The notes below the pieces were generated by a model. That model saw only the letters and a list, made by a program, of their open reading frames with translations, did not search any database and was not told the origin of the DNA. Of a stretch of DNA of 64,000 nt, positions 25,228 to 33,017 are shown in pieces. A program made the translations under genes and the position numbers. Where the stretch lies: positions 193,930 through 257,929 of the forward strand of contig CAZBMD010000002.1 in assembly GCA_964493325.1 (NCBI GenBank), in the 5' to 3' direction. This DNA is from CAZBMD01 sp964493325. GTDB taxonomy: Bacteria; Babelota; Babeliae; Babelales; RVW-14. Positions within the stretch are counted from its first letter, which is position 1. Each line of letters starts with the position of its first letter.

Positions 25228-26367
25228 TTAGTTTTTTGTAGTGCGTGGTTGAATAAAGATGAGTGTTGCGGTGATATCATCAAGCTCAATATTGCATTGG
25301 TTGGCATGGTCAAGCACAAGGTCTATGAGATTTTGTACAATAATTTGCGCATTGTTTTTGCCCACTAGTGTTGATTGATGGCAAATAAATTGTGCAGCCG
25401 CTTTTCTAGAAATCAAGTCCCAGAGTCCATCACTTGCGATGAGAATAAAACCTGACTCCGAGATGTCGATTGTTTGGATAGATGGCGTAGCGGTGATAAA
25501 TGGGTGAAAATATACATCGCCAATAGCTCTGCTAGGAACAAGTCTGTGTGTTCGATTGTCAGGCGTGGTTACGCAGATGCGTTTGAGCATCGCTTCTTTA
25601 GCAAGAGGGCTTATTGTCTTGTTTTCATATGGTATAATTGGTCGCATCTCTGGGGCAAATTGTTTAATTTTGATTTTTGAAATAGCTATTTCTTCAATCC
25701 AGGCTCTTTTAGTATAGGTATCATCAAACATTTCATGTTCTGGGCCAAAATCAGCTAATCGTTGATATTCACCATAGGTGCCAGCATGGTGTTTGCGCGT
25801 AACAGTTTCAAGCCTGTTTGTGTCAAAAAAATCAGTATTACCAAAGTAGGCGATGGCTTCAGTATCACCGACGTTTGCGATATGAAGGCTTGTGTTTTCA
25901 AACACGGCTATTGTTGCAGTTGTTCCACCGCTTTGAATGTTTTTTTTAATGGCGCGTTGCGTAAATAAATCATTAGTATCTAAAAAAGCAATTTTCAAAG
26001 CATCAGACATAGGTTCATTTTTCTGCAAAATTGTTTTGAGGTTGTTGAGTAGGTGATCGCGGGCATGCTCTGCCGCAAAGGCTCCAGATCTTCCATGGCC
26101 GTCATAAATGCCAAAAAATACCAATTTTGTATCACAGTCGCAGATGCTCATGAAGTTGTTTTCGCAAAGGCAAAATTCAGGAGATTGTCTTTGTTGCGGA
26201 CTAAAGCGATCTTCTTGTTTACCTTCGGTCGTTGCGGCTGTTGCATATGAAAAATGAAGATGCTGTGTTGAGATTCTATGGCTAAATGATTCTGTGCCAG
26301 GCTGAGCTAAAGTACTCTTGATTATTAAACATATGCTCCATAAAAAGAGCAATCTATATTGAAACAT
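25228..26367 (-). CDS. Secreted PP2C-type protein phosphatase
   Basis: The 379-residue protein starts with a signal peptide (MFQYRLLFLWSICLIIKSTLA). It then follows the whole PP2C (PPM) plan. Visible are the first metal Asp in GKQEDRFS near residue 53, GIYDGHGRSG near 88, SGGTTATIAVF, ANVGDTEAIAYF, LVPSRAIGDVYFHP, IASDGLWDLI and the final ELDDITATLIF. All metal-binding Asp positions appear to be kept. The layout with SRAIGD and ASDGLWD is closer to eukaryotic PP2C than to the compact bacterial RsbU/PstP types. A four-Cys cluster (CLC and CDC, residues 66-78) is extra. Export makes it a candidate effector that dephosphorylates host proteins; that is inference. Confidence 0.88.
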   Translation of the reverse strand: MFQYRLLFLWSICLIIKSTLAQPGTESFSHRISTQHLHFSYATAATTEGKQEDRFSPQQRQSPEFCLCENNFMSICDCDTKLVFFGIYDGHGRSGAFAAEHARDHLLNNLKTILQKNEPMSDALKIAFLDTNDLFTQRAIKKNIQSGGTTATIAVFENTSLHIANVGDTEAIAYFGNTDFFDTNRLETVTRKHHAGTYGEYQRLADFGPEHEMFDDTYTKRAWIEEIAISKIKIKQFAPEMRPIIPYENKTISPLAKEAMLKRICVTTPDNRTHRLVPSRAIGDVYFHPFITATPSIQTIDISESGFILIASDGLWDLISRKAAAQFICHQSTLVGKNNAQIIVQNLIDLVLDHANQCNIELDDITATLIFIQPRTTKN

Positions 26368-26427
26368 GTGGTATCTTTCTTTTTTGATTGAGTGATTAAG
26401 TTAAAACAATATTTTTTTCTAAGGGAG

Positions 26428-26462
26428 ACAAAAAAGCCGACAAGATTCTGATCTTATCGGCT
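26428..26462 (-). terminator. Terminator of the alpha/beta hydrolase gene
   Basis: On the minus strand AGCCGATAAGAT pairs with ATCTTGTCGGCT (one G-U pair) and is followed by TTTTTT, 29 bases after the stop codon. Confidence 0.85.
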
Positions 26463-26490
26463 AGCAGTAGTTTAAATCTATAAATTTTTC

Positions 26491-27456
26491 TTACAGAAGT
26501 GCTATTTTGCTGCTTTTACAAATGTTATACGCAAAGTTTCCTGGCTCATCACGCTTAATCCTGGCGTTAATCTCTTTGAGTGAAGGTTGAAATTGAGCAA
26601 AGTCTATCTTGATATTACTTGATTCAACGATTGATTTATCATACGGCAAGTTATGTCGCTGATAAAATAAGTGGATAAGTCTACAAAGCCACATTGTTTG
26701 AGTTGTATCAAAACTATTTAAAATATATGCGTGCTCTCCCCGATCTGCTTCAACCAAGTAAACGTTTTTATTTCCGGCTTGGATAAGTGCTTTATAAAGT
26801 TTACGAGAGTGATTGATCGGAATCAGATGATCTTGTTTTGAATGAATTAGAAGAATCGGGATGTGCGGTACAGATGGTGCAGATGTTATGGGTTGCTTTC
26901 CACGCAACTTGTACGAAGGATAGACAAAATGCTTCATGATCAAACCAATGGCTGTTCTGCCTCCTGGGATATACTGCGAAATACGTCCAAGATGATAAGC
27001 AATATCGGTTGCATGAGCGAATGAGCCCTCAAGGACCAGTGCTTTAATCATCGGAAATCTTCCTGTTGCAACGGCATTAATCAGTGTTGCTGCGCCTTTG
27101 GATACTCCAACCCCGATAAGTTTGTGTTCTGATGAAACGGCATCATTTTTTAGTCCAGTTTCCAATTTTTTAATATCGCCATCCTGTCCAAGACAAACTT
27201 TTTTGGCAACAAAGCGATCGTTTTCAAGCTCTGGTCCGCTGTAGGCGTAGCATGTATAGCTTGGCAAAATAACGCGATAGTTGATGTAATGATTTTTATT
27301 TTTAGGGGATCCACTCAGTCCATGGACAAACAAATAGTTGTAATCATAAACATTGGTTTTGAGTTCTGCGTAAAGGCTGCTTTGGTTTGCAAGGATGCTT
27401 ATTGCAAACGTGATTATAACGGTGAGTAAGTAGTGGATTCGGAAAAATAGATACAT
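26491..27456 (-). CDS. Secreted alpha/beta hydrolase
   Basis: The 321-residue protein has a signal peptide (hydrophobic to about residue 29, ending SSLYA) and an alpha/beta-hydrolase core. The start strand and oxyanion region read YLFVHGLSGSP, the nucleophile elbow is GVGVSKGAA near residue 118, the acid is in HSKQDHLIP near 210 and the His is in RGEHAYIL near 243. This order is the catalytic triad Ser-Asp-His. It resembles dienelactone hydrolase/esterase-type enzymes in general form; the substrate is unknown. It ends with its own terminator and is separated from PP2C by about 120 bases. Confidence 0.78.
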   Translation of the reverse strand: MYLFFRIHYLLTVIITFAISILANQSSLYAELKTNVYDYNYLFVHGLSGSPKNKNHYINYRVILPSYTCYAYSGPELENDRFVAKKVCLGQDGDIKKLETGLKNDAVSSEHKLIGVGVSKGAATLINAVATGRFPMIKALVLEGSFAHATDIAYHLGRISQYIPGGRTAIGLIMKHFVYPSYKLRGKQPITSAPSVPHIPILLIHSKQDHLIPINHSRKLYKALIQAGNKNVYLVEADRGEHAYILNSFDTTQTMWLCRLIHLFYQRHNLPYDKSIVESSNIKIDFAQFQPSLKEINARIKRDEPGNFAYNICKSSKIALL

Positions 27457-27653
27457 TACGAATATCTTTCTGCCTTTTGATCAGATGCTTGTTCTTCTAT
27501 CAAGGGTGCTGAAATTGCAACAAAAAATCGATCGATAAAATAAATACTTTTTTCATAAAACTATTATTTTCTAATAAAACCATGAATTGAAGTTCTATCT
27601 GAATATATTGTGGCTGTTTTTTAAAAATTTGTAAAATAACGTTAAAAATGCTG

Positions 27654-27794
27654 AAAAAAGCTTTTTTTATAAAAAAGTATTAAAATAAGTAAAAAACATC
27701 TTCAATTAGACCATTTGTAATTAATTTAAAAGTCTGTAAGCTGGAGTGTAGGATAAGAAATTTAAGTTTTATTGTTGTTATGGAGGACTATATT
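27654..27794 (+). repeat. Leader repeat copy 1 (promoter/UTR block of the three-gene array)
   Basis: This block is repeated at 28681-28833 and 29521-29673. It holds an A/T-rich hairpin (AAAAAAGC followed by T-rich sequence), the stretch CCATTTGTAATTAATTTA, CTGTAAGCT, AGGATAAGAAATTTAAGTTT and the ATGGAGGAC ribosome-binding region. The preceding 27457-27653 is AT-rich without a gene. Confidence 0.85.
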
Positions 27795-28457
27795 ATGACA
27801 ATGCAAAATACAAAGAGATCTGTAGTTTTGGCGATGATGCTTGTAACGAGCATTGCAATCCCTTCAATTTTTACTCAACCAGAAACAGTTTTGAATAGAG
27901 TGAAAAGTTTTGCAGGTAATAATAAGAAAAGAATAGCGTATGCTATAGCCGGCACAGTCCTTGTAACGTATGGTGGCTATGTTGGTTATAATTATTATAA
28001 TAATCTTGGCCAGGATAAATTTACTCAGGCTATTGTTGATTTTACCAACTCTTTGTTTAAAAAAACAAGTGCAAACAATAACCAGTTAGCGTCTTCTATT
28101 CATCAGCAGGATGTTATCTCTGATAATCAGCAGTTAGATTCTGATATCAGCTGTAATGTTGAATTAAATAATGGAACAGATAAGAACAAGGTGCTTCAAT
28201 ATATTCCTAGCGTAGCTGCTGCTGGTGGAGTATTGTATGCTAGTGGGGTAAACAAAAATACTATAGAAACAGTTGTTCCTGCTCATTATACTTCTCATCG
28301 GATAGGTTCAAATCAATCTTACATTAAGTACAATCCTAAAACAATTACTCATATCATTAAAAAAACGATACCACTCCGTTCTTTCTTGTTAGCGCCATGT
28401 GCGTTTTTGGGAATGGATGCAGTTGTAAAATATTTGTCTAATGAAAAAGTAGCCTAG
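27795..28457 (+). CDS. Secreted/membrane protein, unknown; member 1 of the shared-leader array
   Basis: An ATG at 27780 lies upstream, but the real start is likely 27795. The GGAGG of ATGGAGGAC is an ideal Shine-Dalgarno 8 bases before it, giving 220 residues. Residues 1-28 (MTMQNTKRSVVLAMML, then VTSIAIPSIFTQ) are the signal peptide shared by the next two genes. The mature protein has a hydrophobic helix near residues 50-65 (IAYAIAGTVLVTYGGYVGYN), a polar Asn/Gln/Ser-rich middle, and another hydrophobic part (SFLLAPCAFLGMDAVV) at the end. No family is recognised. Confidence 0.72.
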   Translation: MTMQNTKRSVVLAMMLVTSIAIPSIFTQPETVLNRVKSFAGNNKKRIAYAIAGTVLVTYGGYVGYNYYNNLGQDKFTQAIVDFTNSLFKKTSANNNQLASSIHQQDVISDNQQLDSDISCNVELNNGTDKNKVLQYIPSVAAAGGVLYASGVNKNTIETVVPAHYTSHRIGSNQSYIKYNPKTITHIIKKTIPLRSFLLAPCAFLGMDAVVKYLSNEKVA

Positions 28458-28514
28458 CTTGTGAGTATATCAAAAATAAGACTACGATTTGTTTTTTGAT
28501 GTAAAAAAAGTAAC

Positions 28515-28544
28515 AAAGGGCCTCGCTAAAAACGAGGCCCTTTT
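28515..28544. terminator. Terminator hairpin, array unit 1
   Basis: GGGCCTCG pairs with CGAGGCCC, followed by TTTT, with A tract before it. The stem and loop (CTAAAAA) are nearly identical to the hairpin at 30072. Confidence 0.85.
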
Positions 28545-28565
28545 CTCATATACCCAAAGAAAATC

Positions 28566-28652
28566 TTAAATACTTTGTAGTTTAGTAGTGTTCTTTTTCG
28601 ATGAACAAATCGCTCAATCTTTTAGCAAAATCATCAGGAATTAGATGATTTT
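28566..28652 (-). pseudogene. Degenerate copy of the frr 3' end (stub A)
   Basis: On the minus strand the sequence encodes a piece similar to the C-terminus of the intact ribosome recycling factor at 30125 (DDFAKRLSDL is readable). It has lost about 21 bases in the middle and has a stop in frame. It marks the right end of a duplicated unit. Confidence 0.85.
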
Positions 28653-28680
28653 ACTTCTGGCTCAAGACCTGAATCTGGCT

Positions 28681-28833
28681 AAAAAGTTAAAAAAGCGCTC
28701 TTTTTTATCAAAAAAGTACTAAAAATAGGTAAAAACCTACTATTTAACCCCATTTGTAATTAATTTATAAACCTGTAAGCTGGTAAGTAGGATAAGAAAT
28801 TTAAGTTTAATTGTCGTTATGGAGGATGTTATT
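28681..28833 (+). repeat. Leader repeat copy 2
   Basis: Same block as at 27654-27794. It includes AAAAAAGCGCTCTTTTTT, CCATTTGTAATTAATTTATA, CTGTAAGCTGGTAAGTAGG and ATGGAGGAT. Homology with copy 3 continues leftward through GGCTCAAGACCTGAATCTGG into the frr stub. Confidence 0.85.
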
Positions 28834-29280
28834 ATGATAATTCAAAACACAAAACGATCAGTAATTTTAGCGATGATGCTTGCGGTAGGCTTTACGAGTT
28901 ATACTGCTTCTAATGCTGCAGCTAATCAAACGGTAGTGTCGACATGTGCTTTTTGTCAGATCCTTGATAAAAAAGCTCCAGCAGTGATCATCTACGAAGA
29001 CAACGATGTGCTTGTTCTTGAAAAAAGACCTGTTAGGCGTCCAGTAGACTGCTTGATCATTCCTAAGAAGCATATCGTGAATATAAAAGATCTTAAGATT
29101 TCAGATTCGTATGATAAAGATATCGTTTCAAAAATGATGTTTGTAGCTCAGGAGCTTTCAAAACGTTTGGATGGTAAGGGTGATTTTACTATCACGATGA
29201 ATAATGGTGCTGAAAGTAGTCAATCTGTTTTTCACATGCACGCCCATTTTCGCTCTCCCAATAATTGGAAAAAGAGCTAA
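28834..29280 (+). CDS. Secreted HIT-family protein; member 2 of the shared-leader array
   Basis: The start at 28834 sits 8 bases after GGAGG. Residues 1-27 or so (MIIQNTKRSVILAMMLAVGF and following, ending ASNAAA) are the shared signal peptide. The mature part is a complete HIT domain. It shows CAFCQILDKKAPAVIIYED, VLVLEKRPVRRPVDCLIIPKK in separate pieces, and the histidine-triad motif QSVFHMHAHFR near the end. HIT proteins hydrolyse nucleoside phosphoramidates or similar and normally stay in the cytosol. An exported copy is unusual. Its catalytic His residues are intact, so it may be active on host or periplasmic nucleotides, but that is inference. Confidence 0.85.
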   Translation: MIIQNTKRSVILAMMLAVGFTSYTASNAAANQTVVSTCAFCQILDKKAPAVIIYEDNDVLVLEKRPVRRPVDCLIIPKKHIVNIKDLKISDSYDKDIVSKMMFVAQELSKRLDGKGDFTITMNNGAESSQSVFHMHAHFRSPNNWKKS

Positions 29281-29310
29281 CCTGAAACTGATTACACAAA
29301 TTTTTCAATA

Positions 29311-29345
29311 AAAAAGGGCCCCGTTTTTAGCGGGGCCCTTTTTTA
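29311..29345. terminator. Terminator hairpin, array unit 2
   Basis: GGGCCCCG pairs with CGGGGCCC followed by a T tract. The loop (TTTTTAG) is the reverse complement of the CTAAAAA loop in the hairpins at 28515 and 30072, so this hairpin sits in the opposite orientation. Confidence 0.85.
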
Positions 29346-29363
29346 TTGAAATCAAAGAAAATC

Positions 29364-29490
29364 TTAGACGCTTTGTAGCTCTGTAGTCTTCTTAGCGTTC
29401 ATCAGCTCAATTTTTTCAATGAACTGATCGGTTACTTTTTGTAACAAATCGCTCAATCTCTTAGCAAAATCATCAGAAATTAGATGATTT
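29364..29490 (-). pseudogene. Copy of the frr 3' end (stub B), frame still open
   Basis: About 42 codons on the minus strand are similar to the C-terminus of the intact frr at 30125 and keep its frame and stop codon. Examples are LSDLLQKVTDQFIEK and MNAKKTTELQSV. Homology ends close to the IISEDF position of frr. Without a 5' part or start it cannot make a functional factor. Confidence 0.9.
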
Positions 29491-29520
29491 TACTTCTGGC
29501 TCAAGACCTGAATCTGGCTA

Positions 29521-29673
29521 AAAAGTTAAAAAAGCGCTCTTTTTTATCAAAAAAGTATTAAAAACAGGTTGAATCCTTATGCCTTAACCCCATTTGTAAT
29601 TAATTTATAAAGCTGTAAGCTAGTAAGTAGGTTGAGAAATTTAAGTTTTATTGTCATTATGGAGGACTATGTT
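29521..29673 (+). repeat. Leader repeat copy 3
   Basis: Same block as at 27654 and 28681, with AAAAAAGCGCTCTTTTTT at its left end and ATGGAGGAC immediately before the start codon at 29674. Confidence 0.85.
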
Positions 29674-30042
29674 ATGACAATTAAAAATACAAAGAGATCA
29701 GTAGTTTTGGCGATGATGTTCTTTGCAGGATTGGCGGCCTCTAGTTCGAGTAACGCAAGTATCGATCCTTATATTAAACCTTTTAAGCCTTTTGTGTATT
29801 ATCTGGCTGATTATTATGCGTCAAAAAAACTGGAAAAACCTATAGAAAGTACTTCTTTAAATATACCGTTTATAGGTGATATTTATCATCATGCAATTTA
29901 TGCCAAGAAGTATTTTAGATGGGGCACTGTTTCTGTAACAGAAACGGTTGTCGGGTCGCCATCTTTATTTTTAATTAGCGCGTTAACAACAGGCAAGAAG
30001 GCCCCATCTCTGGCAAAGGTAGAATTTACTGTTGAATTTTGA
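29674..30042 (+). CDS. Small secreted protein, unknown; member 3 of the shared-leader array
   Basis: The start at 29674 follows the GGAGG of ATGGAGGAC, giving 122 residues. The frame is open further upstream, from 29632. The signal peptide is shared (MTIKNTKRSVVLAMMFFAGL, then AASSSSNAS). The mature part is short, with a Lys/Tyr/Pro-rich start (IDPYIKPFKPFVYYLADYY) and a VTETVVGSPSLFLISALTTG segment, not recognisable as a family. It may be a shortened relative of member 1 or an unrelated insert. The terminator at 30072 lies 30 bases after the stop. Confidence 0.65.
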   Translation: MTIKNTKRSVVLAMMFFAGLAASSSSNASIDPYIKPFKPFVYYLADYYASKKLEKPIESTSLNIPFIGDIYHHAIYAKKYFRWGTVSVTETVVGSPSLFLISALTTGKKAPSLAKVEFTVEF

Positions 30043-30071
30043 CAGGACAAATAGTATAAAGATATCAAAAT

Positions 30072-30104
30072 AAAAAGGGCCTCGCTAAAAACGAGGCCCT
30101 TTTT
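30072..30104. terminator. Bidirectional terminator, array unit 3/frr
   Basis: GGGCCTCG pairs with CGAGGCCC with A and T tracts on either side, between the array's last gene and the frr stop codon. It could end both transcripts. Confidence 0.88.
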
Positions 30105-30124
30105 GTATAAATTCAAAGAAAATC

Positions 30125-30709
30125 TTAGATGCTTTGTAGCTCTGCAGTCTTCTTAGCATTCATTTGTTCAACTTTTTCAATGAACTGATCGGTTACTTTT
30201 TGTAACAAATCGCTCAATCGCTTAGCAAAATCTTCAGAAATAATATGTTTTTTATCTGCTTCACGAACTTCGTTATGAAATTCTTTGCGAATATTGCGGA
30301 TCGAAACACGGCATTCTTCAGTCTTTTTACCAAGCAATTTTACAAGCTCATCACGACGTGATGCGCTCATCTGTGGCAGCTGGATGCGAATAACGTTGCC
30401 ATCATTCACTGGTGAGGCGCCAAGATCTGAATTTTGGATGCTTTTTTCAATTGCTCCAATCAAGCCCTTGTCCCATGGTTGAATAGTCAAAAGGCGGCTG
30501 TCCGGAGCTGCAAGTGTTGCAATATCCCGAAGTGACATCATTTGATCGTAACAATCAACTTTAAGGTTTTCAAGGATGGCTGTGGATGCTCTGCCGGTGC
30601 GAATAGCCAAAAGTTCTTTTTCAAAAAACTTAATTGGATTTTCCATGTGGCTTTTGAGTAACGTTTCAAAACTTTTTGTATCGCCCTCTAAAAAAGCAAT
30701 TTCTTCCAT
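30125..30709 (-). CDS. frr: Ribosome recycling factor
   Basis: Frr dissociates post-termination ribosomes with EF-G. The 194-residue protein has FEKELLAIRTGRAST near residue 35, then SPVNDGNVIRIQLPQMS and the conserved RRDELVKLLGK and RVSIRNIRKEF stretches; the length is near standard. I chose the ATG at 30709 because AAAGGA lies 8 bases before it; an upstream ATG at 30727 adds six residues. It ends the tsf-pyrH-frr run, 26 bases after pyrH. The 3' end of this gene is what was copied into stubs A and B. Confidence 0.95.
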   Translation of the reverse strand: MEEIAFLEGDTKSFETLLKSHMENPIKFFEKELLAIRTGRASTAILENLKVDCYDQMMSLRDIATLAAPDSRLLTIQPWDKGLIGAIEKSIQNSDLGASPVNDGNVIRIQLPQMSASRRDELVKLLGKKTEECRVSIRNIRKEFHNEVREADKKHIISEDFAKRLSDLLQKVTDQFIEKVEQMNAKKTAELQSI

Positions 30710-30735
30710 GTCTTCATTCCTTTTCATGTAATTTA

Positions 30736-31431
30736 TCAGGTTATCGTACTTCCAAATTCTGTATTCAATGAGGCGGTAATAAGCGCCTGGGGAGCAAAAA
30801 TATTAAAAACGCGCGTTGTCAGGTTATGATCTCGGGCAAGCGTTAGCGCCGTTGCATCCATAAAACCCAGCCTTTGATCAAGTGCTGTTTGGTATGACAA
30901 CTTGGGGAGCACTTTGCTTTCAGCATTTTTGCTTGGATCTCCGGTGTACACGTAATCTGTCTTTGTTGCTTTCCAGACCTCTTTGGCCCCCATCTGCAGG
31001 GCGCGAATAATCGCGTTGGTATCGGTGGTTACAAATGGGCACCCCGTACCGCCAGAAAAAATAAGGCATGAACCTTGATCCAGTGCAGTGTCAATGCGCT
31101 GTTGCGATATTTGCTGTGTAACGCCAGGAACTTCAGTTGCACTCAAAAGCGTTGATTCTATTTTGTGCTGATGAAAAATTTCCTGGAGTACAAGCCCATT
31201 CATAATGGTTGCAAGCATGCCAACGCTATCGGCAACAGGCTGCCTGAGCCCAAGAGCAACGCCATTACTTGCTCCTCGAAACAGGTTGCCACCTCCCATG
31301 ACAATCCCTACATGATAACGCTTTTGTAGCGTTATCATCTGCTCAGCAATCTCGTGAGCAAGCGATTGCGTCGAGTCTTTGGTTGAATTACTAAAAATTT
31401 CGCCACTCAGCTTGATCAAGATTCGATTCAT
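30736..31431 (-). CDS. pyrH: Uridylate kinase
   Basis: The enzyme phosphorylates UMP to UDP with ATP in pyrimidine nucleotide synthesis. The protein has the amino-acid-kinase fold signatures RILIKLSGEIF at the start, VMGGGNLFRG near residue 50, FSGGTGCPFVTTDTNAI near 127 and TKTDYVYTGDP near 160. I chose the ATG at 31431 because AAGGGG lies 6 bases upstream, giving 231 residues; the upstream ATG at 31452 would add MPSKGFL. It follows tsf and precedes frr, a common arrangement. Confidence 0.95.
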   Translation of the reverse strand: MNRILIKLSGEIFSNSTKDSTQSLAHEIAEQMITLQKRYHVGIVMGGGNLFRGASNGVALGLRQPVADSVGMLATIMNGLVLQEIFHQHKIESTLLSATEVPGVTQQISQQRIDTALDQGSCLIFSGGTGCPFVTTDTNAIIRALQMGAKEVWKATKTDYVYTGDPSKNAESKVLPKLSYQTALDQRLGFMDATALTLARDHNLTTRVFNIFAPQALITASLNTEFGSTIT

Positions 31432-31464
31432 CAAAAACCCCTTCGAGGGCATTAATTTTTATTT

Positions 31465-32346
31465 TTAGCGGCCAATTGCAAAACGAGCAAATCGAACGAT
31501 AGAAATAGGGCTGCCAAGCTTTTTACTCATTTCTTGCAGATGTTGGGAGATAGACAGCTTATCATTTTTGATAAATAGTTGACGGCTTAAGCAAACATCT
31601 TCATAAAACTTGCTCAACTTGCCTTCAATAATTTTTTCATGAATGCTTTCAGGCTTGTTGCTTGCTACAAGTTGTTCTTTGGCAAATGCACGTTCTTTTT
31701 CAACAACAGCAGCATCAAGTTCTGAAGGTTCTACGCAAAGAGGATTTGTTACAGCGATTTGCATGCAAATGTCTTTTGCAAGAGCCTTAAGCTCGTCAAG
31801 GTTACTTGAAAGGTCTGATTCTGTCTTAAGCTCTACCAATATGCCAATCGTTGAGCCTGGATGAATGTAGGCGTTAACAAGGCCATGACCTGCTACAGAA
31901 AAATGAGCAACGCGGCTGATTTTGATGCTTTCACAGATTTTTGAGATAAGTTCTTCAAGAGCATCTTTAACAGTCAACGCACCTTTGTTTGCAATTGTTT
32001 GTGCAAGAAGCGCATCAATTGAAGTTTCGCCAGAATTTGTGGCTTGCGCTGCAACTAATTCAACAAAATTTTTCATGGTGTCTGTGTTTGCCGAAAAATC
32101 TGTCTCACAAGCTACTTCAACAAGGCTGCCTTTTTTAAAGTCGGCAGATACGTTGCTTTCAACGCGACCCTTGGTTGTTTCGTTCTCTGCGCGCTTTGCA
32201 GCAACGGCTGCGCCTTTTTTCCTCAAAATTTCGATTGCTCGGTCAAGGTCACCGTTGGCTTCTTCAAGCGCTTTTTTGCAATCCATCATGCCAACCTGTG
32301 TTTTATCGCGTAATGTTTTGACTAGTTCCATGCTGATAGTGGTCAT
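31465..32346 (-). CDS. tsf: Elongation factor Ts
   Basis: EF-Ts recycles EF-Tu-GDP. The N-terminal UBA-like part (MELVKTLRDKTQVGMMDCKKA) and the conserved VACETDFSANT near residue 78 are present, and the 293 residues match the family. AGGAG lies upstream of the ATG at 32346. It begins the tsf-pyrH-frr operon. The usual partner rpsB is not directly upstream; divergent rpmF is. Confidence 0.96.
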   Translation of the reverse strand: MTTISMELVKTLRDKTQVGMMDCKKALEEANGDLDRAIEILRKKGAAVAAKRAENETTKGRVESNVSADFKKGSLVEVACETDFSANTDTMKNFVELVAAQATNSGETSIDALLAQTIANKGALTVKDALEELISKICESIKISRVAHFSVAGHGLVNAYIHPGSTIGILVELKTESDLSSNLDELKALAKDICMQIAVTNPLCVEPSELDAAVVEKERAFAKEQLVASNKPESIHEKIIEGKLSKFYEDVCLSRQLFIKNDKLSISQHLQEMSKKLGSPISIVRFARFAIGR

Positions 32347-32507
32347 TCCATGTACTCCTGAATGGTAAATAAGTTCCGAATTTTCCGTTTAGCACCATGG
32401 CATGACGCGGAAATTCTTTAGTTTTATGTGTTAAAAGCTACAATTTTTCTATTTTTCATGTATTATTCTGCCAAAATTAGGTGAATTTACAAGTTGCTTT
32501 GAAGTCT

Positions 32508-32536
32508 TTGACAAAAAAGAGCTAAGAAATTACGCT
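32508..32536 (+). promoter_or_regulatory. Candidate promoter of rpmF
   Basis: A perfect TTGACA (32508-32513) and TACGCT (32531-32536) with a 17-base spacer lie about 85 bases upstream of the rpmF start. Confidence 0.5.
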
Positions 32537-32620
32537 ATACGTACGTATTTAAGGGGTAAAGTTTTTACCTACCACCATTAGAGTTTCATAAGAGCATGAA
32601 CGCATGCGAAGGAGTTTACT

Positions 32621-32899
32621 GTGCCAGTTCCTAAACGGAAAACGTCTAAACGTAGAAGAGATCAACGTTCTGCTAATAAAGGCCTCAAGCCAAAAGCAAT
32701 AGCAGCATGCCAAACTTGTCAGAGCCCAATTGCAGCGCATCAAGCATGCAAGGGTTGTGGTTACTACAAAGGCATCAAGGTTTTAACAACCAAGACAGAT
32801 CGTATGTACACCCGTGGTCAAGCTCGAGAAGCACAAGCTTCAAAGATTCAAGCCCGAGCTGAATCATCGGTAGCATCATCTGATAGCGCAGCCGAGTAA
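32621..32899 (+). CDS. rpmF: Ribosomal protein L32
   Basis: L32 of the large ribosomal subunit. The start is GTG behind AAGGAG (spacing about 6). The first 55 residues are classical: MPVPKRKTSKRRRDQR, the CQTC and CKGC zinc knuckle pairs, and GYYKGIKVL. The protein has 92 residues, about 35 more than usual, with an Ala/Ser/Gln-rich tail after residue 60. The neighbour plsX is the usual partner of rpmF in fatty-acid clusters. A terminator separates the two. Confidence 0.94.
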   Translation: MPVPKRKTSKRRRDQRSANKGLKPKAIAACQTCQSPIAAHQACKGCGYYKGIKVLTTKTDRMYTRGQAREAQASKIQARAESSVASSDSAAE

Positions 32900-32945
32900 T
32901 TTTTGGTGCAATGACCTTGCACCGATTTTATAAAAAAAATGAGTG

Positions 32946-32980
32946 ATGCGGCTTTCCCGGTGGTTAGTCGCATTTTTTTT
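32946..32980 (+). terminator. Terminator after rpmF
   Basis: ATGCGGCT pairs with AGTCGCAT (one G-U pair), followed by TTTTTTTT, about 45 bases after the rpmF stop and before plsX. Confidence 0.8.
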
Positions 32981-33017
32981 CTGAAAAAACCTTCATCATG
33001 GTAATGGTAGGGGTTGT

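Noticed and set aside
25228..26367. PP2C as a regulator of a sigma factor (RsbU/SpoIIE type)
   Set aside because: A signal peptide and the eukaryote-like motif layout argue against it, and no anti-sigma or STAS gene is near.
27654..30104. Insertion sequence or integron-like cassette array
   Set aside because: No transposase, integrase or attachment-site-like sequence is seen; frr stubs explain the structure by tandem duplication.
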